The notes below the pieces were generated by a model. It searched no databases. It was not told the origin of the DNA and saw nothing but the letters and a program-made list of their open reading frames with translations. A program made the position numbers and the translations under genes. From an uncultured Micrococcales bacterium (GTDB lineage: Bacteria > Actinomycetota > Actinomycetes > Actinomycetales > Microbacteriaceae), in NCBI GenBank assembly GCA_903866485.1, contig CAIPNT010000024.1, forward strand, positions 1 to 25,958: DNA of 25,958 nucleotides, in the 5' to 3' direction. How positions within the stretch are numbered: position 1 is the stretch's first letter; the number at the start of each line of letters is the position of its first letter. Shown here piece after piece: positions 7,374 through 15,943 of this stretch.

Positions 7374-7389
7374 CTAAACCCGCTTGCCC
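7352..7389. terminator. Possible two-way terminator at the galK/MFS junction
   Basis: CAAGCG (7358-7363) pairs with CGCTTG (7381-7386); outside these, GGG (7352-7354) can pair with CCC (7387-7389) across a 3-base bulge. The 17-base loop contains both stop codons. There is no T tract on either side, so this is only a candidate of the kind seen in actinobacteria. Confidence 0.3.
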
Positions 7390-8573
7390 AGGCGCAGCGA
7401 ACCAAGTGCGATGACCAGACCAAGCAAAATTCCGAAAGTCAGCGCCACCTGAAGCGGCACAAGATTGGTTAGCAAACCGATGATGGCCGGGCCACCCAGC
7501 ACACCCGCATAACACAGACCAACAACGGTGGCCATGTTGCGGCCCGAGTGTGAATCTTCGCCAACTACAGCAGACAGTGCAAAAATCTGAGGCACCACTG
7601 CAGAGATGCCCAATCCTGCAAAGAACCAACCAATCAGGGCAATCGCAGCGGTCGGCGACAGCAGTGCAAATGCGATTCCAAAAGCCGAAACCAGAGGACC
7701 AAACCGGATGATCACCAAGCGTCCGCGAGCGGCAACGACTCGGTCGGCCACCAATCTGAATGCCGCCATCGCACCTGAAAACACCATCACGGCAATTGCG
7801 CCGAAGGCAGGTGTTGCGTCGAGCACTTTAACCTGAAACAGCGCCGACCAGTCCACGCCGGTGCCCTCCAAGAACGCTCCGGCACCGGCCATGACGCCCA
7901 GCAGCAAAACTGTTGGCAAGTATTTGCGATTGGCCTGATCTTGAGACTTGCGCAGCTTGCGCAGCTCGGCCTTCGACAGCTTGGCTTGCACCTCTAGGTG
8001 ATTTAGCTCAGGTGGCAAAAGCTTTGAGCCAGCATAGAACGACAGCAATAGGCAGAAAATGCCATAACCCGACATCGAGGCCAGCATCGGCACCTTCAGT
8101 GCGATGGCCAATCCGCCAATCGCCGAACCGAGCACGCCACCAAAAGACCAAAAGGCGTGAAATGCCGAAAAAATTGGGCGACCGTAGGCCTTTTCTACCT
8201 CAACGGCGTGGGCATTCATGGCCACATCTCCAGCACCCATACCCATTCCCAAAATGAACAGGGCCGCAGCCAGCCAAACCGAGCTCTGCGCCAATCCGGG
8301 CAAAATGAGCGCGAGGCCGGTGAGTATGCCGCCAAATATGGTGGCAAATCGGCTGCCCATCCGGTCAATAAGTCGACCCATGAACTGCATCGAGGCAAGC
8401 GCTCCGAGACCAATGAACACCAGCAGAGCCCCCAGCTGCGAGTGACTCATGTGCAGGCGGTTTTCGACCTCGGGAATGTTGACGGCCCAAATGGTTACCG
8501 CCGAACCGGCATATAAGAAGAAGAAAAAAACCGCGATTCGCGCTTGAAGGTTGCGTCGTGCTATTGAGGTCAT
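7374..8573 (-). CDS. MFS transporter (YbjJ-like), xylose operon
   Basis: A 399-residue major facilitator protein with about 12 membrane segments. The first helix (FFFFLYAGSAVTIWAVNIPE), the loop GRLIDRMGSR between helices 2 and 3, and AFHAFWSFGGVLGSAIGG resemble the YbjJ-type MFS subgroup. As last gene of the xyl operon (its ATG overlaps the GH43 stop in ATGA) it is the best candidate importer for xylose or small xylosides; no ABC sugar transporter or XylE-like protein is present. YbjJ-type proteins have no settled substrate, so this is inferred from position. An export role is also possible. Confidence 0.82.
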   Translation of the reverse strand: MTSIARRNLQARIAVFFFFLYAGSAVTIWAVNIPEVENRLHMSHSQLGALLVFIGLGALASMQFMGRLIDRMGSRFATIFGGILTGLALILPGLAQSSVWLAAALFILGMGMGAGDVAMNAHAVEVEKAYGRPIFSAFHAFWSFGGVLGSAIGGLAIALKVPMLASMSGYGIFCLLLSFYAGSKLLPPELNHLEVQAKLSKAELRKLRKSQDQANRKYLPTVLLLGVMAGAGAFLEGTGVDWSALFQVKVLDATPAFGAIAVMVFSGAMAAFRLVADRVVAARGRLVIIRFGPLVSAFGIAFALLSPTAAIALIGWFFAGLGISAVVPQIFALSAVVGEDSHSGRNMATVVGLCYAGVLGGPAIIGLLTNLVPLQVALTFGILLGLVIALGSLRLGKRV

Positions 8574-9913
8574 CTTGGCACCAATCTAAATCTGTCTACT
8601 TCTATTCCGCGCTGGTTAGCCGAAAGGTTGTGGCTATTCGAGAACCTAATTTGATGGTCTCCGAATTCAAAGTGTTTGGTTCCGATCAAGATCTCGAGCC
8701 AGTTGCCATCGGTTGACAGAAAGACCGTGCCGCGATTGATGTACTGGTCATAACTCTGATTTTGATTTCCATCGTAAAAGAGGTGGCGACCGGCAACCAC
8801 TCGGGCCACGTGGTCTTCATTTGAGCGATAGCGCAACCAAACCTCATATTCTCGAGCCACACCAACCTGAAGCAGGGCGCTAAAGCCATACTCTTGCTGA
8901 ACCATACCCGAGAGATAACCGGCACCGGTTGAACCAGACTCGCCGGTTGGGTCTAAATTGACCATTGCCTCAAAGTGACGTCCGCCGGCACGGTTTGAAA
9001 CAGCAGCATCGAGATGGATTTCGAATCGGCTGCCACCGGCAACTGCTCGCCCCTGCAAAGACTCGGTCGGGGTTATTTCAAGAATGCGCCCATCATCGTC
9101 ATAGGCGATTTCATCCAGCATCAGACTTCGGCAAGCCTGCGAACCTGAGACCCAGGCCGAATGATAGAACGAATACCACTTGCCCTTGAACTCAAACGCC
9201 GACCCATGAATGGTGCCACTGTTGCCAGGGTAGGCGCCGATAAACACGCCCAGGTCTTGGTAAGGGCCAAGCGGGGTGTCGGCAACGGCGTGACACATGC
9301 GCTGCGGCCAAACCTCGTTGTCGAGCGCCGGATAGGTGAGATAGTAGCGACCGGCATACTTATGCAAAAACGGCCCCTCATAACCACCAACCTGATCACT
9401 TAGGTTGCGGATAGTTTCAGGCCTGATGCTCATCAAGTCTTGGTTGAGCTCACCGATCAAAATTGAACCGCGAGCACCCCAGACCAAATATGGCAGGTCG
9501 CCATCTATGAACAGGGATGGATCTTGACCCCACTCGACACCTTCGATGGTGCCAAGGTTGGTAAATGGCCCCTCTGGCCGATCGCTCACCGCAACCCCGG
9601 TTTTGAAGGTGCTGGTCACTTTGTCAATGGCGCAGAACACCAGGTAATACTTGCCCTGCCAAAAGTTGGCGTCGATGGCCCACATGTGACTGATTGCCCA
9701 ATCAACTTGGTCGAGATGCAAAATTCGCCCATGATCGACCCAGTCAACTAAGTTGTCGCTGCTGAGTGCGTGATAACAGACCATCGTGTCATAGCTGTTG
9801 GTGTATGGCTCGTCATAAGAAACGTAAACATAAACCCGACCTTCAAAAACGTGCGCGGACGGGTCAGCGGCAAAAATGTGATCGGTTAGCAGACTAGTCA
9901 AGGCTCGAACCAA
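8570..9913 (-). CDS. GH43 glycoside hydrolase with CBM6-like C-terminus
   Basis: The N-terminal part is a five-bladed propeller of family GH43 (beta-xylosidase/alpha-arabinofuranosidase). Candidate catalytic residues in the usual order are D17 (AADPSAH, base), D131 (WGQDPSLF, pKa modulator) and E179 (GYEGPFLH, acid). The common WAPD motif is present as WAID. From about residue 310 a beta-rich segment (FEIHLDAAV to VDRFRLVPR) looks like a CBM6-type sugar-binding module. No signal peptide is seen, so it should work in the cytoplasm on imported arabinosides or xylosides. The start is uncertain: TTG at 9913 overlaps the alpha-xylosidase gene by 20 bp; an in-frame TTG at 9901 is an alternative. 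Neither has a strong ribosome site, so translational coupling is likely. Confidence 0.88.
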   Translation of the reverse strand: MVRALTSLLTDHIFAADPSAHVFEGRVYVYVSYDEPYTNSYDTMVCYHALSSDNLVDWVDHGRILHLDQVDWAISHMWAIDANFWQGKYYLVFCAIDKVTSTFKTGVAVSDRPEGPFTNLGTIEGVEWGQDPSLFIDGDLPYLVWGARGSILIGELNQDLMSIRPETIRNLSDQVGGYEGPFLHKYAGRYYLTYPALDNEVWPQRMCHAVADTPLGPYQDLGVFIGAYPGNSGTIHGSAFEFKGKWYSFYHSAWVSGSQACRSLMLDEIAYDDDGRILEITPTESLQGRAVAGGSRFEIHLDAAVSNRAGGRHFEAMVNLDPTGESGSTGAGYLSGMVQQEYGFSALLQVGVAREYEVWLRYRSNEDHVARVVAGRHLFYDGNQNQSYDQYINRGTVFLSTDGNWLEILIGTKHFEFGDHQIRFSNSHNLSANQRGIEVDRFRLVPR

Positions 9914-11948
9914 CCAGAGTCAAAAGCGATGACCCCTGGCGCACATAAAGCGGAATCGAATCGAAACCGTGGTTCTCTCTGATCCAGCGCCCACCGACAA
10001 CAACCTTGCCGCTAAAGAAGTTGGTCCACTCACCTGCTGGCAAATAGAACTCGACCTCACCCTCGGCGCTAAACACCGGCGCAACCAGCAGGTCAGAACC
10101 AAACATATATTGCTGGTCAAGATTCCAACAGGTGCGGTCTTCGGCGAACTCAAGCAGCATCGCCCGCATCATTGGGGTTCCGGCGACATTGGCCTCTTTT
10201 GAGGTTTCAAGCAGATAAGGCATTAACAGCTGCTTGAGCTTGGCAAATTTGCGAGTGACCGCAACCGCCTCATCATCAAAAGCCCAAGGCACACGAACCG
10301 ACTCATTGCCGTGAAGACGGCTGTGCGAGCTGAGCAGACCAAAGGCCAACCAGCGCTTAAAAACGGCGGCATCCGGGTTTCCTTCAAAACCGCCGATGTC
10401 GTGACTCCAATAGCCAAACCCCGAAAGTCCGAGGCTCAGGCCACCGCGCAAACTCTCGGCCATCGACTCAAAGCTGCTGGTGTTATCACCGCCCCAGTGC
10501 ACAGGCATGGTCTGGCCGCCAACGGTTGCACTTCGGGCAAACACAATGGCGTCATCCTTGCTGTGTTCAACGAGAAGGTCAAATACCGTCTGGTTATAAA
10601 GCTGGGTATACAAATTGTGCATTTGCTCTGGGTCACTGCCGTCAAAATAGACCACATCGGTTGGAATGCGCTCGCCGAAGTCAGTCTTGAAGCAGTCAAC
10701 CCCCATTTCTAGCAGCGGGCGAAGCTTGCCCTTGAACCACTCGCAAGCCGCCGGATTGGTGAAGTCGACGATGGCATTGCCGGCCTGCCAAAGATCCCAC
10801 TGCCAAACCGAACCGGCGGTGCCGCCAGGGCCGTCGTTGCGACGAAGTAGATAACCAAGTTGCTTGCCCTCTTCAAACAGCGGCGAAGCCTGCCCGATGT
10901 AAGGGTTGATCCACAGGCTGATTCGCAAGCCATCTGCCTTGAGTCTGCGCAACATGGCTGCCGGCTCAGGAAAGGTTCGAGCGTCCCACTCGAAATCGCA
11001 CCACTGAAATTCGCGCATCCAGAAGCAATCAAAGTGAAAGACACTGAGCGGAATGTCACGTTCGCGCATTCCATCGATGAAACCTTGAACGGTCTTTTCG
11101 TCATAGTCGGTGACAAAGCTGGTAGACAACCAAAGGCCAAATGACCACTCGGGCAACAGCGGCGGGCGCCCGGTGAGTGCTGTGTATTTATCGAGAATGT
11201 CTTTTGGAGTTGGCCCGTAGATGACCAGGTATTCGAGGTCTTGCGTGATTGCACTGAACTGCACCCGTTCAACAGCTTCGCTGCCAACCTCAAGTGAGAC
11301 CCTGCCGGTGTGGTTAATGAAGACGCCATAGCCCGCGTTAGTCAGATAAAACGGGATGTTCTTATAAGCCTGTTCGCTGCTGGTGCCGCCATCTTCATTC
11401 CAGATGTCGACGGTTTGACCATTCTTGATGAATGGAGTGAAGCGTTCACCGAGGCCATAAACTTGCTCGCCGACACCTAGCGACATTTGCGCCATCAGGT
11501 GGTGGTTTCCTTCGGGGTCAACCACGAAACCAAGCGCACGCGAACGCTGGTGAGCAATTACTTTGTCATTTGCAACAAACTCTAGGTTCCAGTTTTCACC
11601 CATCGAAACGCGAGCCGAAAGGGCACCTGACGTGATGGTTGCCACCTCGTCATCAACCGATGCAGTGGTTTCAACCAAAGCTTCGGTTACTTCAAACTTA
11701 AGCGCCGGTTTGCCACCCGTGTGATGCGACAGGTGCACTCGAAGCACATCCTTGGCCGGCGAATCAATCTTGAGGCCGAGCGTTGCAGCGTTGAGAGTGT
11801 CACCGCGGTGTTTGATTCGCTTGGTTGCTGCAATAACGGCGAGCGCGCTTTGACCGGCCGCGTCGAGCACCTCGGCGCGGTGAGTTTGAAGCGCATAGGT
11901 GACCGAATAACCCTCGCGCATGAGCCAAAAACCATTTGTGAATTTCAT
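9894..11948 (-). CDS. GH31 alpha-xylosidase (YicI type)
   Basis: This 684-residue enzyme releases alpha-linked xylose from isoprimeverose-like or other alpha-xylosides. It matches YicI from the first residues (MKFTNGFWLMREGY). The nucleophile is D423 in CFKTDFGERIP and the acid/base D488 in HWGGDNTSSFESM; E. coli YicI uses D416 and D482, so the spacing is conserved. E. coli YicI has 772 residues; this one ends about 90 residues earlier, so the last beta-domain is probably reduced. No signal peptide. The start ATG has GAGG 5 bases upstream and follows the xylB stop by 2 bases. Placed with xylA/xylB, it suggests use of xyloglucan fragments rather than free xylose alone. Confidence 0.93.
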   Translation of the reverse strand: MKFTNGFWLMREGYSVTYALQTHRAEVLDAAGQSALAVIAATKRIKHRGDTLNAATLGLKIDSPAKDVLRVHLSHHTGGKPALKFEVTEALVETTASVDDEVATITSGALSARVSMGENWNLEFVANDKVIAHQRSRALGFVVDPEGNHHLMAQMSLGVGEQVYGLGERFTPFIKNGQTVDIWNEDGGTSSEQAYKNIPFYLTNAGYGVFINHTGRVSLEVGSEAVERVQFSAITQDLEYLVIYGPTPKDILDKYTALTGRPPLLPEWSFGLWLSTSFVTDYDEKTVQGFIDGMRERDIPLSVFHFDCFWMREFQWCDFEWDARTFPEPAAMLRRLKADGLRISLWINPYIGQASPLFEEGKQLGYLLRRNDGPGGTAGSVWQWDLWQAGNAIVDFTNPAACEWFKGKLRPLLEMGVDCFKTDFGERIPTDVVYFDGSDPEQMHNLYTQLYNQTVFDLLVEHSKDDAIVFARSATVGGQTMPVHWGGDNTSSFESMAESLRGGLSLGLSGFGYWSHDIGGFEGNPDAAVFKRWLAFGLLSSHSRLHGNESVRVPWAFDDEAVAVTRKFAKLKQLLMPYLLETSKEANVAGTPMMRAMLLEFAEDRTCWNLDQQYMFGSDLLVAPVFSAEGEVEFYLPAGEWTNFFSGKVVVGGRWIRENHGFDSIPLYVRQGSSLLTLVGSSLD

Positions 11949-11950
11949 GA

Positions 11951-13369
11951 TTACCTCAACTGCATGGCGGTTAGAGCCGCGTGATATTGTTTCAAAATTT
12001 CGGGATGCCCCTGAGCCGCAACTTGGCCCTGCATTTCGATGTTCCAGTTCGCAGGCTTGCCGGTTAGCGCGTGCGCAGCCTGACGGGCGGCACCATCTGC
12101 AACATACTCTCCGGCGTCCGGAACCACAATTTCAACACCAAACACCTGTGCGGCTATGGCTTGCACCGCGGGGTTTGCAGACGCGCCACCAATCAAAAGG
12201 ATGCGATTGCATGCGACACCGTGTTCGGCGAGCACTGCGAACCCGTCGGCCAGACCGCAGAGCATGCCTTCGATTGCAGCCCTCGAAAGGTTTGGCCGTG
12301 TGTTGTTAGCCAAAGTCAATCCGGTGATAGCTCCGGTCGCATCAGGAAGGTTCGGAGTGCGCTCACCTTCAAAATAGGGCACCACGACAACTCCAGCCGA
12401 GCCTGGTTGGGCCTGCAACGCCAGATCACCCAGTGCATTGTGACTAACCTCGAGCAGACCGGCAAAGCTATCCATGACTCGCGCCGCGTTTAGTGTGCAG
12501 ACCAGAGGCAAGAAACTGCCACTCGCGCTGGCAAAGCCGGCAACAGTTGCTGTGGAATCAACGACGGCTCGGTCGGTAACGGCAAAAACGGTTCCACTGG
12601 TGCCGAGTGACACGACAACATCACCGACGTCGGCACCTAGGCCAAGTGCTGCCGCAGCGTTGTCACCCGCACCACAGGCGATGCCGAACGAGTTTTTGTC
12701 ATTCGACGCGAAAGCCCATTCGCCCGGCTTGATCACTTCAGGCAAAACCGGAACCCGACCAAGGATGAACTCCCAGATTTCATCGAGATAGTTTCCGGTG
12801 ACTGGATTGAAATATCCGGTTCCGCTGGCATCCGAGGCATCTGTGGCGAGTTTGCTTAGGTCTGGGCCAAGCGGGCTCTCTCCTTCTGGCCCGTATCCGG
12901 CAAGGCGCCAAGACAGCCAATCGTGAGGCAAGCACACAGCGGCAATCTGTGCAGCAATCTCAGGCTCGTTGCGCAAAACCCAAAGTACCTTGGTGCTGGT
13001 GAAAGATGCAACCGGAACACTGCCGGTCAGTTCGACCAGCTTTTGCGCACCAAAGTGATCAATCAATTCTTGGGCGGTGGATGCCGATCGCGTGTCATTC
13101 CAAAGCAAGGCCTTGCGAATAAGCCGACCGGCACTGTCTAGCAACACCATGCCGTGCTGCTGACCACCAATTGAGACCGCGTCAACATCGTCTAGCCCAC
13201 CAGCGGCCTCAATGGCATCGAGCAGGGCAACAAACCAAGCGTTGGCATCGACCTCGGTGCCATTCGGGTGAGCGGCCCGGCCAGATCGCAACAGCGAACC
13301 AGTTTGTGCGTCACGAATGACAACCTTGCAGCTCTGGGTGGATGAATCGACTCCGGCAACTAAAGACAA
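11951..13369 (-). CDS. xylB: Xylulokinase
   Basis: XylB phosphorylates D-xylulose to xylulose-5-phosphate, which enters the pentose phosphate pathway. The 472-residue FGGY-family kinase shows AGVDSSTQSCKVVI (ATP-side start of domain I), ISIGGQQHGMVLLD-like sugar-binding segment (SIGGQQHGMV), GAGDNAAAALG with the catalytic Asp, SLGTSGTVF, and LIGGASANPAVQ near the C-terminus. The start is TTG at 13369, directly at the family's usual N-terminus, with no clear Shine-Dalgarno in the 16-nt gap after xylA; expression may depend on coupling to xylA. Confidence 0.96.
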   Translation of the reverse strand: MSLVAGVDSSTQSCKVVIRDAQTGSLLRSGRAAHPNGTEVDANAWFVALLDAIEAAGGLDDVDAVSIGGQQHGMVLLDSAGRLIRKALLWNDTRSASTAQELIDHFGAQKLVELTGSVPVASFTSTKVLWVLRNEPEIAAQIAAVCLPHDWLSWRLAGYGPEGESPLGPDLSKLATDASDASGTGYFNPVTGNYLDEIWEFILGRVPVLPEVIKPGEWAFASNDKNSFGIACGAGDNAAAALGLGADVGDVVVSLGTSGTVFAVTDRAVVDSTATVAGFASASGSFLPLVCTLNAARVMDSFAGLLEVSHNALGDLALQAQPGSAGVVVVPYFEGERTPNLPDATGAITGLTLANNTRPNLSRAAIEGMLCGLADGFAVLAEHGVACNRILLIGGASANPAVQAIAAQVFGVEIVVPDAGEYVADGAARQAAHALTGKPANWNIEMQGQVAAQGHPEILKQYHAALTAMQLR

Positions 13370-13385
13370 TTTGCTGCCACGCTTG

Positions 13386-14576
13386 TTAGCGAGCGCCCAT
13401 TAGGTGCTCGACTGCCAACTGGTTTAGGTGCACAAAGTTGAAACCCTTGCCGTTGAAATAGCTGTCGGCATCGAAGTCTTCATAAGACGAGCGATCTGCA
13501 AGCAGCTCGGCATAACCCTCGCCCGGGTTTAAGGTTGGAGTCTTGACGCCGTCAACTCGAGCAGCTGCAAGCGCGGCCTTGACCTCTGGGTCGGCACGGA
13601 ACGCGGCGGCACGCTCTTTGAGCAGCAGATACATGCGCATGTTGGCAGCTGCCGAGGCCCAAACCCCCTCGTAGTCTTCGGTGCGGCTTGGCTTATAGTC
13701 AAAGTGACGAGGACCTTCGTATGCGCGGCCACCATTTGGGCCACCGAATTCGAGCAGGTCAACCAACGTGAATGCATTGAACAGGTCACCGTGTCCAAAG
13801 ACGAGGTCCTGGTCAAACTTGACTCCGCGCTGACCGTTTAGGTCGATGTGAAAGAGCTTGCCGTGGTCGAGTGCCTGGGCAATGCCTGCGGTGAAGTTCA
13901 AGCCGGCCATCTGCTCGTGCCCGGTCTCTGGGTTTAGGCCAACTAGTTCGGGGTGTTCAAGTGTGTTAATAAATGCCATGGCGTGACCAACGGTTGGCAA
14001 CAGGATGTCACCGCGAGGTTCGTTTGGCTTTGGCTCGATGGCAAATTTAATGTCATAGCCCCTGTCAATCACATATTGGGTGAGCAGGTTGACGCCCTCA
14101 CGATAGCGAGCGATGGCACCCTGAATGTCTTTAGCGTGGTCATACTCGGCTCCCTCGCGACCACCCCACATGACAAAGGTCTTGGCGCCCATCTCGGCGG
14201 CAAGGTCAAGGTTGCGAAGCACCTTGCGAAGTGCAAATCTGCGAACATCACGGTCATTGCTGGTGAAGCCGCCATCCTTGAACACCGGGTGGCTAAATAG
14301 GTTGGTGGTGATCATCGGGATGATGATGCCGGTTTCTGCCAAAGCCTGCTTGGTGCGGTCGATTTGGTGGCGACGCTCGACATCGGTGCTGCCAAAAGCA
14401 AACAGGTCATCGTCGTGGAAGGTTAGACCGTAGGCGCCAAGCTCGGCCAACTTGTGAATGGCCTCAACAGTGTCTAGCGGCTTGCGAGTTGGCCCACCAA
14501 ACTGATCTTGCGCCTGCCATCCAATGGTCCAGAGACCAAAAGAAAACTTGTCTTGGGCAGTTGGCTTGAGCGTCAT
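13386..14576 (-). CDS. xylA: Xylose isomerase
   Basis: XylA converts D-xylose to D-xylulose with two divalent metals. The 396-residue protein is of the class I actinobacterial type (Streptomyces enzymes are close to 390). The catalytic His/Asp pair is at H54 and D57 in [12 protein letters not shown]. Metal-site motifs are [33 protein letters not shown] and [12 protein letters not shown]. The substrate-pocket [11 protein letters not shown] is intact. The start ATG has AAGGA at the expected distance. It is the first gene of the xyl operon and follows a well-formed promoter. Confidence 0.97.
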   Translation of the reverse strand: MTLKPTAQDKFSFGLWTIGWQAQDQFGGPTRKPLDTVEAIHKLAELGAYGLTFHDDDLFAFGSTDVERRHQIDRTKQALAETGIIIPMITTNLFSHPVFKDGGFTSNDRDVRRFALRKVLRNLDLAAEMGAKTFVMWGGREGAEYDHAKDIQGAIARYREGVNLLTQYVIDRGYDIKFAIEPKPNEPRGDILLPTVGHAMAFINTLEHPELVGLNPETGHEQMAGLNFTAGIAQALDHGKLFHIDLNGQRGVKFDQDLVFGHGDLFNAFTLVDLLEFGGPNGGRAYEGPRHFDYKPSRTEDYEGVWASAAANMRMYLLLKERAAAFRADPEVKAALAAARVDGVKTPTLNPGEGYAELLADRSSYEDFDADSYFNGKGFNFVHLNQLAVEHLMGAR

Positions 14577-14617
14577 TTTTCATCCTTGAAAATCGGTTTG
14601 AACTGCTTGAGTTTTTC

Positions 14618-14646
14618 AGCATATTTTTATTTGTTGCCTGTGACAA
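14618..14646 (-). promoter_or_regulatory. Predicted xylA promoter
   Basis: Reading leftward, TTGTCA (14646-14641; five of six consensus -35 bases) and TATGCT (14623-14618; a TANNNT -10) are separated by exactly 17 bp. The predicted start near 14611 leaves a leader of about 35 bases with the AAGGA ribosome site. The -35 lies within the inverted repeat at 14631-14649. Confidence 0.65.
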
Positions 14647-14649
14647 CAA
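14631..14649. promoter_or_regulatory. XylR operator-like inverted repeat
   Basis: TTGTTG and CAACAA flank a 7-base spacer (CCTGTGA). AT-rich TTGTT/AACAA half-sites are typical of operators of ROK-type XylR repressors. The site covers the xylA -35 box, so bound regulator would block RNA polymerase. Confidence 0.6.
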
Positions 14650-14664
14650 TAAGATAGCATCCCC

Positions 14665-14680
14665 TTATCGGTGGGATAAT
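14665..14680 (+). promoter_or_regulatory. Predicted -10 region of the ROK regulator gene, with short inverted repeat
   Basis: GATAAT at 14675-14680 differs from TATAAT by one base and lies ahead of the GGAGGG ribosome site, giving a leader of roughly 16 bases. TTATC (14665-14669) and GATAA (14675-14679) form an inverted repeat with a 5-base spacer over this element. No good -35 is visible. Confidence 0.4.
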
Positions 14681-14702
14681 TTCACTTGGAGGGTTGATTG
14701 TT

Positions 14703-15926
14703 ATGAAACTTTTACATACTGGCGCGAATGGTGCTGCCGGCCAGAACCGTGAAAATACGCGTCAGCACAACCTTTCGTTGATAATGAACCTTCTTTATAA
14801 GGGCGGAACCCTATCTAGATCGCACCTGACCTCGGCAACCGGCCTGAACCGATCGACGATCTCTGATTTGGTCACCGAACTTGAAGAGCTCGGCATCGTC
14901 AGCCACACCGAGGCTGCTTTCAGCGGCAGCGTTGGCCGACCTAGCCTCACTGTTTCACCGAGCGACGATGTGGTTGCCTTTGCGGTAAACCCAGAGATCG
15001 ACGCCACCACGGTGAGCGTGGTCACTCTCGGCGGAAAAATCCTTAGCAAGCGCCGCGTTGCAACCCAGAGCTCTCCGGCGGCCCATGACGCTGCAAAAAT
15101 AGCTGGCGAACTTATTAAAGAGCTGGCCAAAGAGCTGCCCACTTCGAGTCGCATTGCTGGCGTTGGACTTGCTGTGCCTGGACAGATTCGCATAGATGAC
15201 GGCGTTGTGCGCCTTGCACCTCGCCTCAACTGGGTCGAAGCTCCGCTTGCGGCAATGATCCGACAGCACACCGGGCTTCCGGTTTGGGTCGACAACGATG
15301 CGACGGTTTCGTGCATGGCCGAACGAAACTTTGGCAGCGGTCGCGGCGCCAGCCACTGCGTTTATCTCTTTGCCGGTTCGGGCGGCATCGGTGGCGGCGT
15401 TGTGGTTTCAGACATTCAGCTGCGCGGGGCCGCCGGTTATGGCAGTGAACTCGGACACATCAAGATTTTTGACTCAAACAGAATCGACTTCTCGGGCCTA
15501 CCCGGAACTCTAGAGGCAATGGTCAAGCGAGATGACCTGCTCGAGGTGTTCAAGATGTTTGGCGCCACCGATGAAGAACTCGATCTTGAAATCTCTGACA
15601 CAACAGATTCAAAAGCAATCAAGGTGATTCACCAACAACTTGATGATCTAGGGCGCGGAATCGGCGTGTTAGCAACAATTTTTAACCCGGAATTTGTGAT
15701 TCTCGAGGGCTTCTTAGACAGCATTTTTAAATTTGATCGTGAACGCCTAATCAAGGCCGTGCGGGCAAGTTCGCTGAACTCCGCTCACGACGGTTTGGTT
15801 ATTCGCTCGGGCGAGTTGGGTTCGAACGCGGTTCTCATAGGAGCGGCCGGCCTAGCATTTGCACCGCTGCTTCAAAACCCATCCGGAACCGAGCTTTTCG
15901 CCCAGTCAAAAGTTGCCAAGGCCTAG
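14703..15926 (+). CDS. ROK-family transcriptional regulator (XylR type)
   Basis: A 407-residue ROK repressor: winged helix-turn-helix at about residues 24-70 (GGTLSRSHLTSATGLNRSTI) followed by an ASKHA sugar-binding domain with VPGQIRIDDGVV, the VDNDA catalytic-type Asp (197-200), FAGSGGIGGGVV and ELGHI (249-253). ROK proteins normally have a zinc site CxCGxxGC just after ELGHI; here the aligned segment is DFSGLPGTLE, so all three cysteines are replaced (D262, S264, T269). The start is placed at ATG 14703, nine bases after GGAGGG; a TTG at 14694 touches that ribosome site and is unlikely. Divergent to xylA, it probably represses the xyl operon and releases on binding xylose. Confidence 0.9.
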   Translation: MKLLHTGANGAAGQNRENTRQHNLSLIMNLLYKGGTLSRSHLTSATGLNRSTISDLVTELEELGIVSHTEAAFSGSVGRPSLTVSPSDDVVAFAVNPEIDATTVSVVTLGGKILSKRRVATQSSPAAHDAAKIAGELIKELAKELPTSSRIAGVGLAVPGQIRIDDGVVRLAPRLNWVEAPLAAMIRQHTGLPVWVDNDATVSCMAERNFGSGRGASHCVYLFAGSGGIGGGVVVSDIQLRGAAGYGSELGHIKIFDSNRIDFSGLPGTLEAMVKRDDLLEVFKMFGATDEELDLEISDTTDSKAIKVIHQQLDDLGRGIGVLATIFNPEFVILEGFLDSIFKFDRERLIKAVRASSLNSAHDGLVIRSGELGSNAVLIGAAGLAFAPLLQNPSGTELFAQSKVAKA

Positions 15927-15943
15927 AAAGCCAGACCCAAGAT

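Noticed and set aside
10709..11329. 206-codon open frame in another frame inside the alpha-xylosidase gene
   Set aside because: Same strand but out of frame with a clear GH31 enzyme; composition is Ser/Arg-rich as expected for a shadow frame.
14795..15356. Long open frames on the strand opposite the ROK regulator gene
   Set aside because: They are antisense shadows of a well-supported gene; the products show no recognisable domain and no ribosome site.
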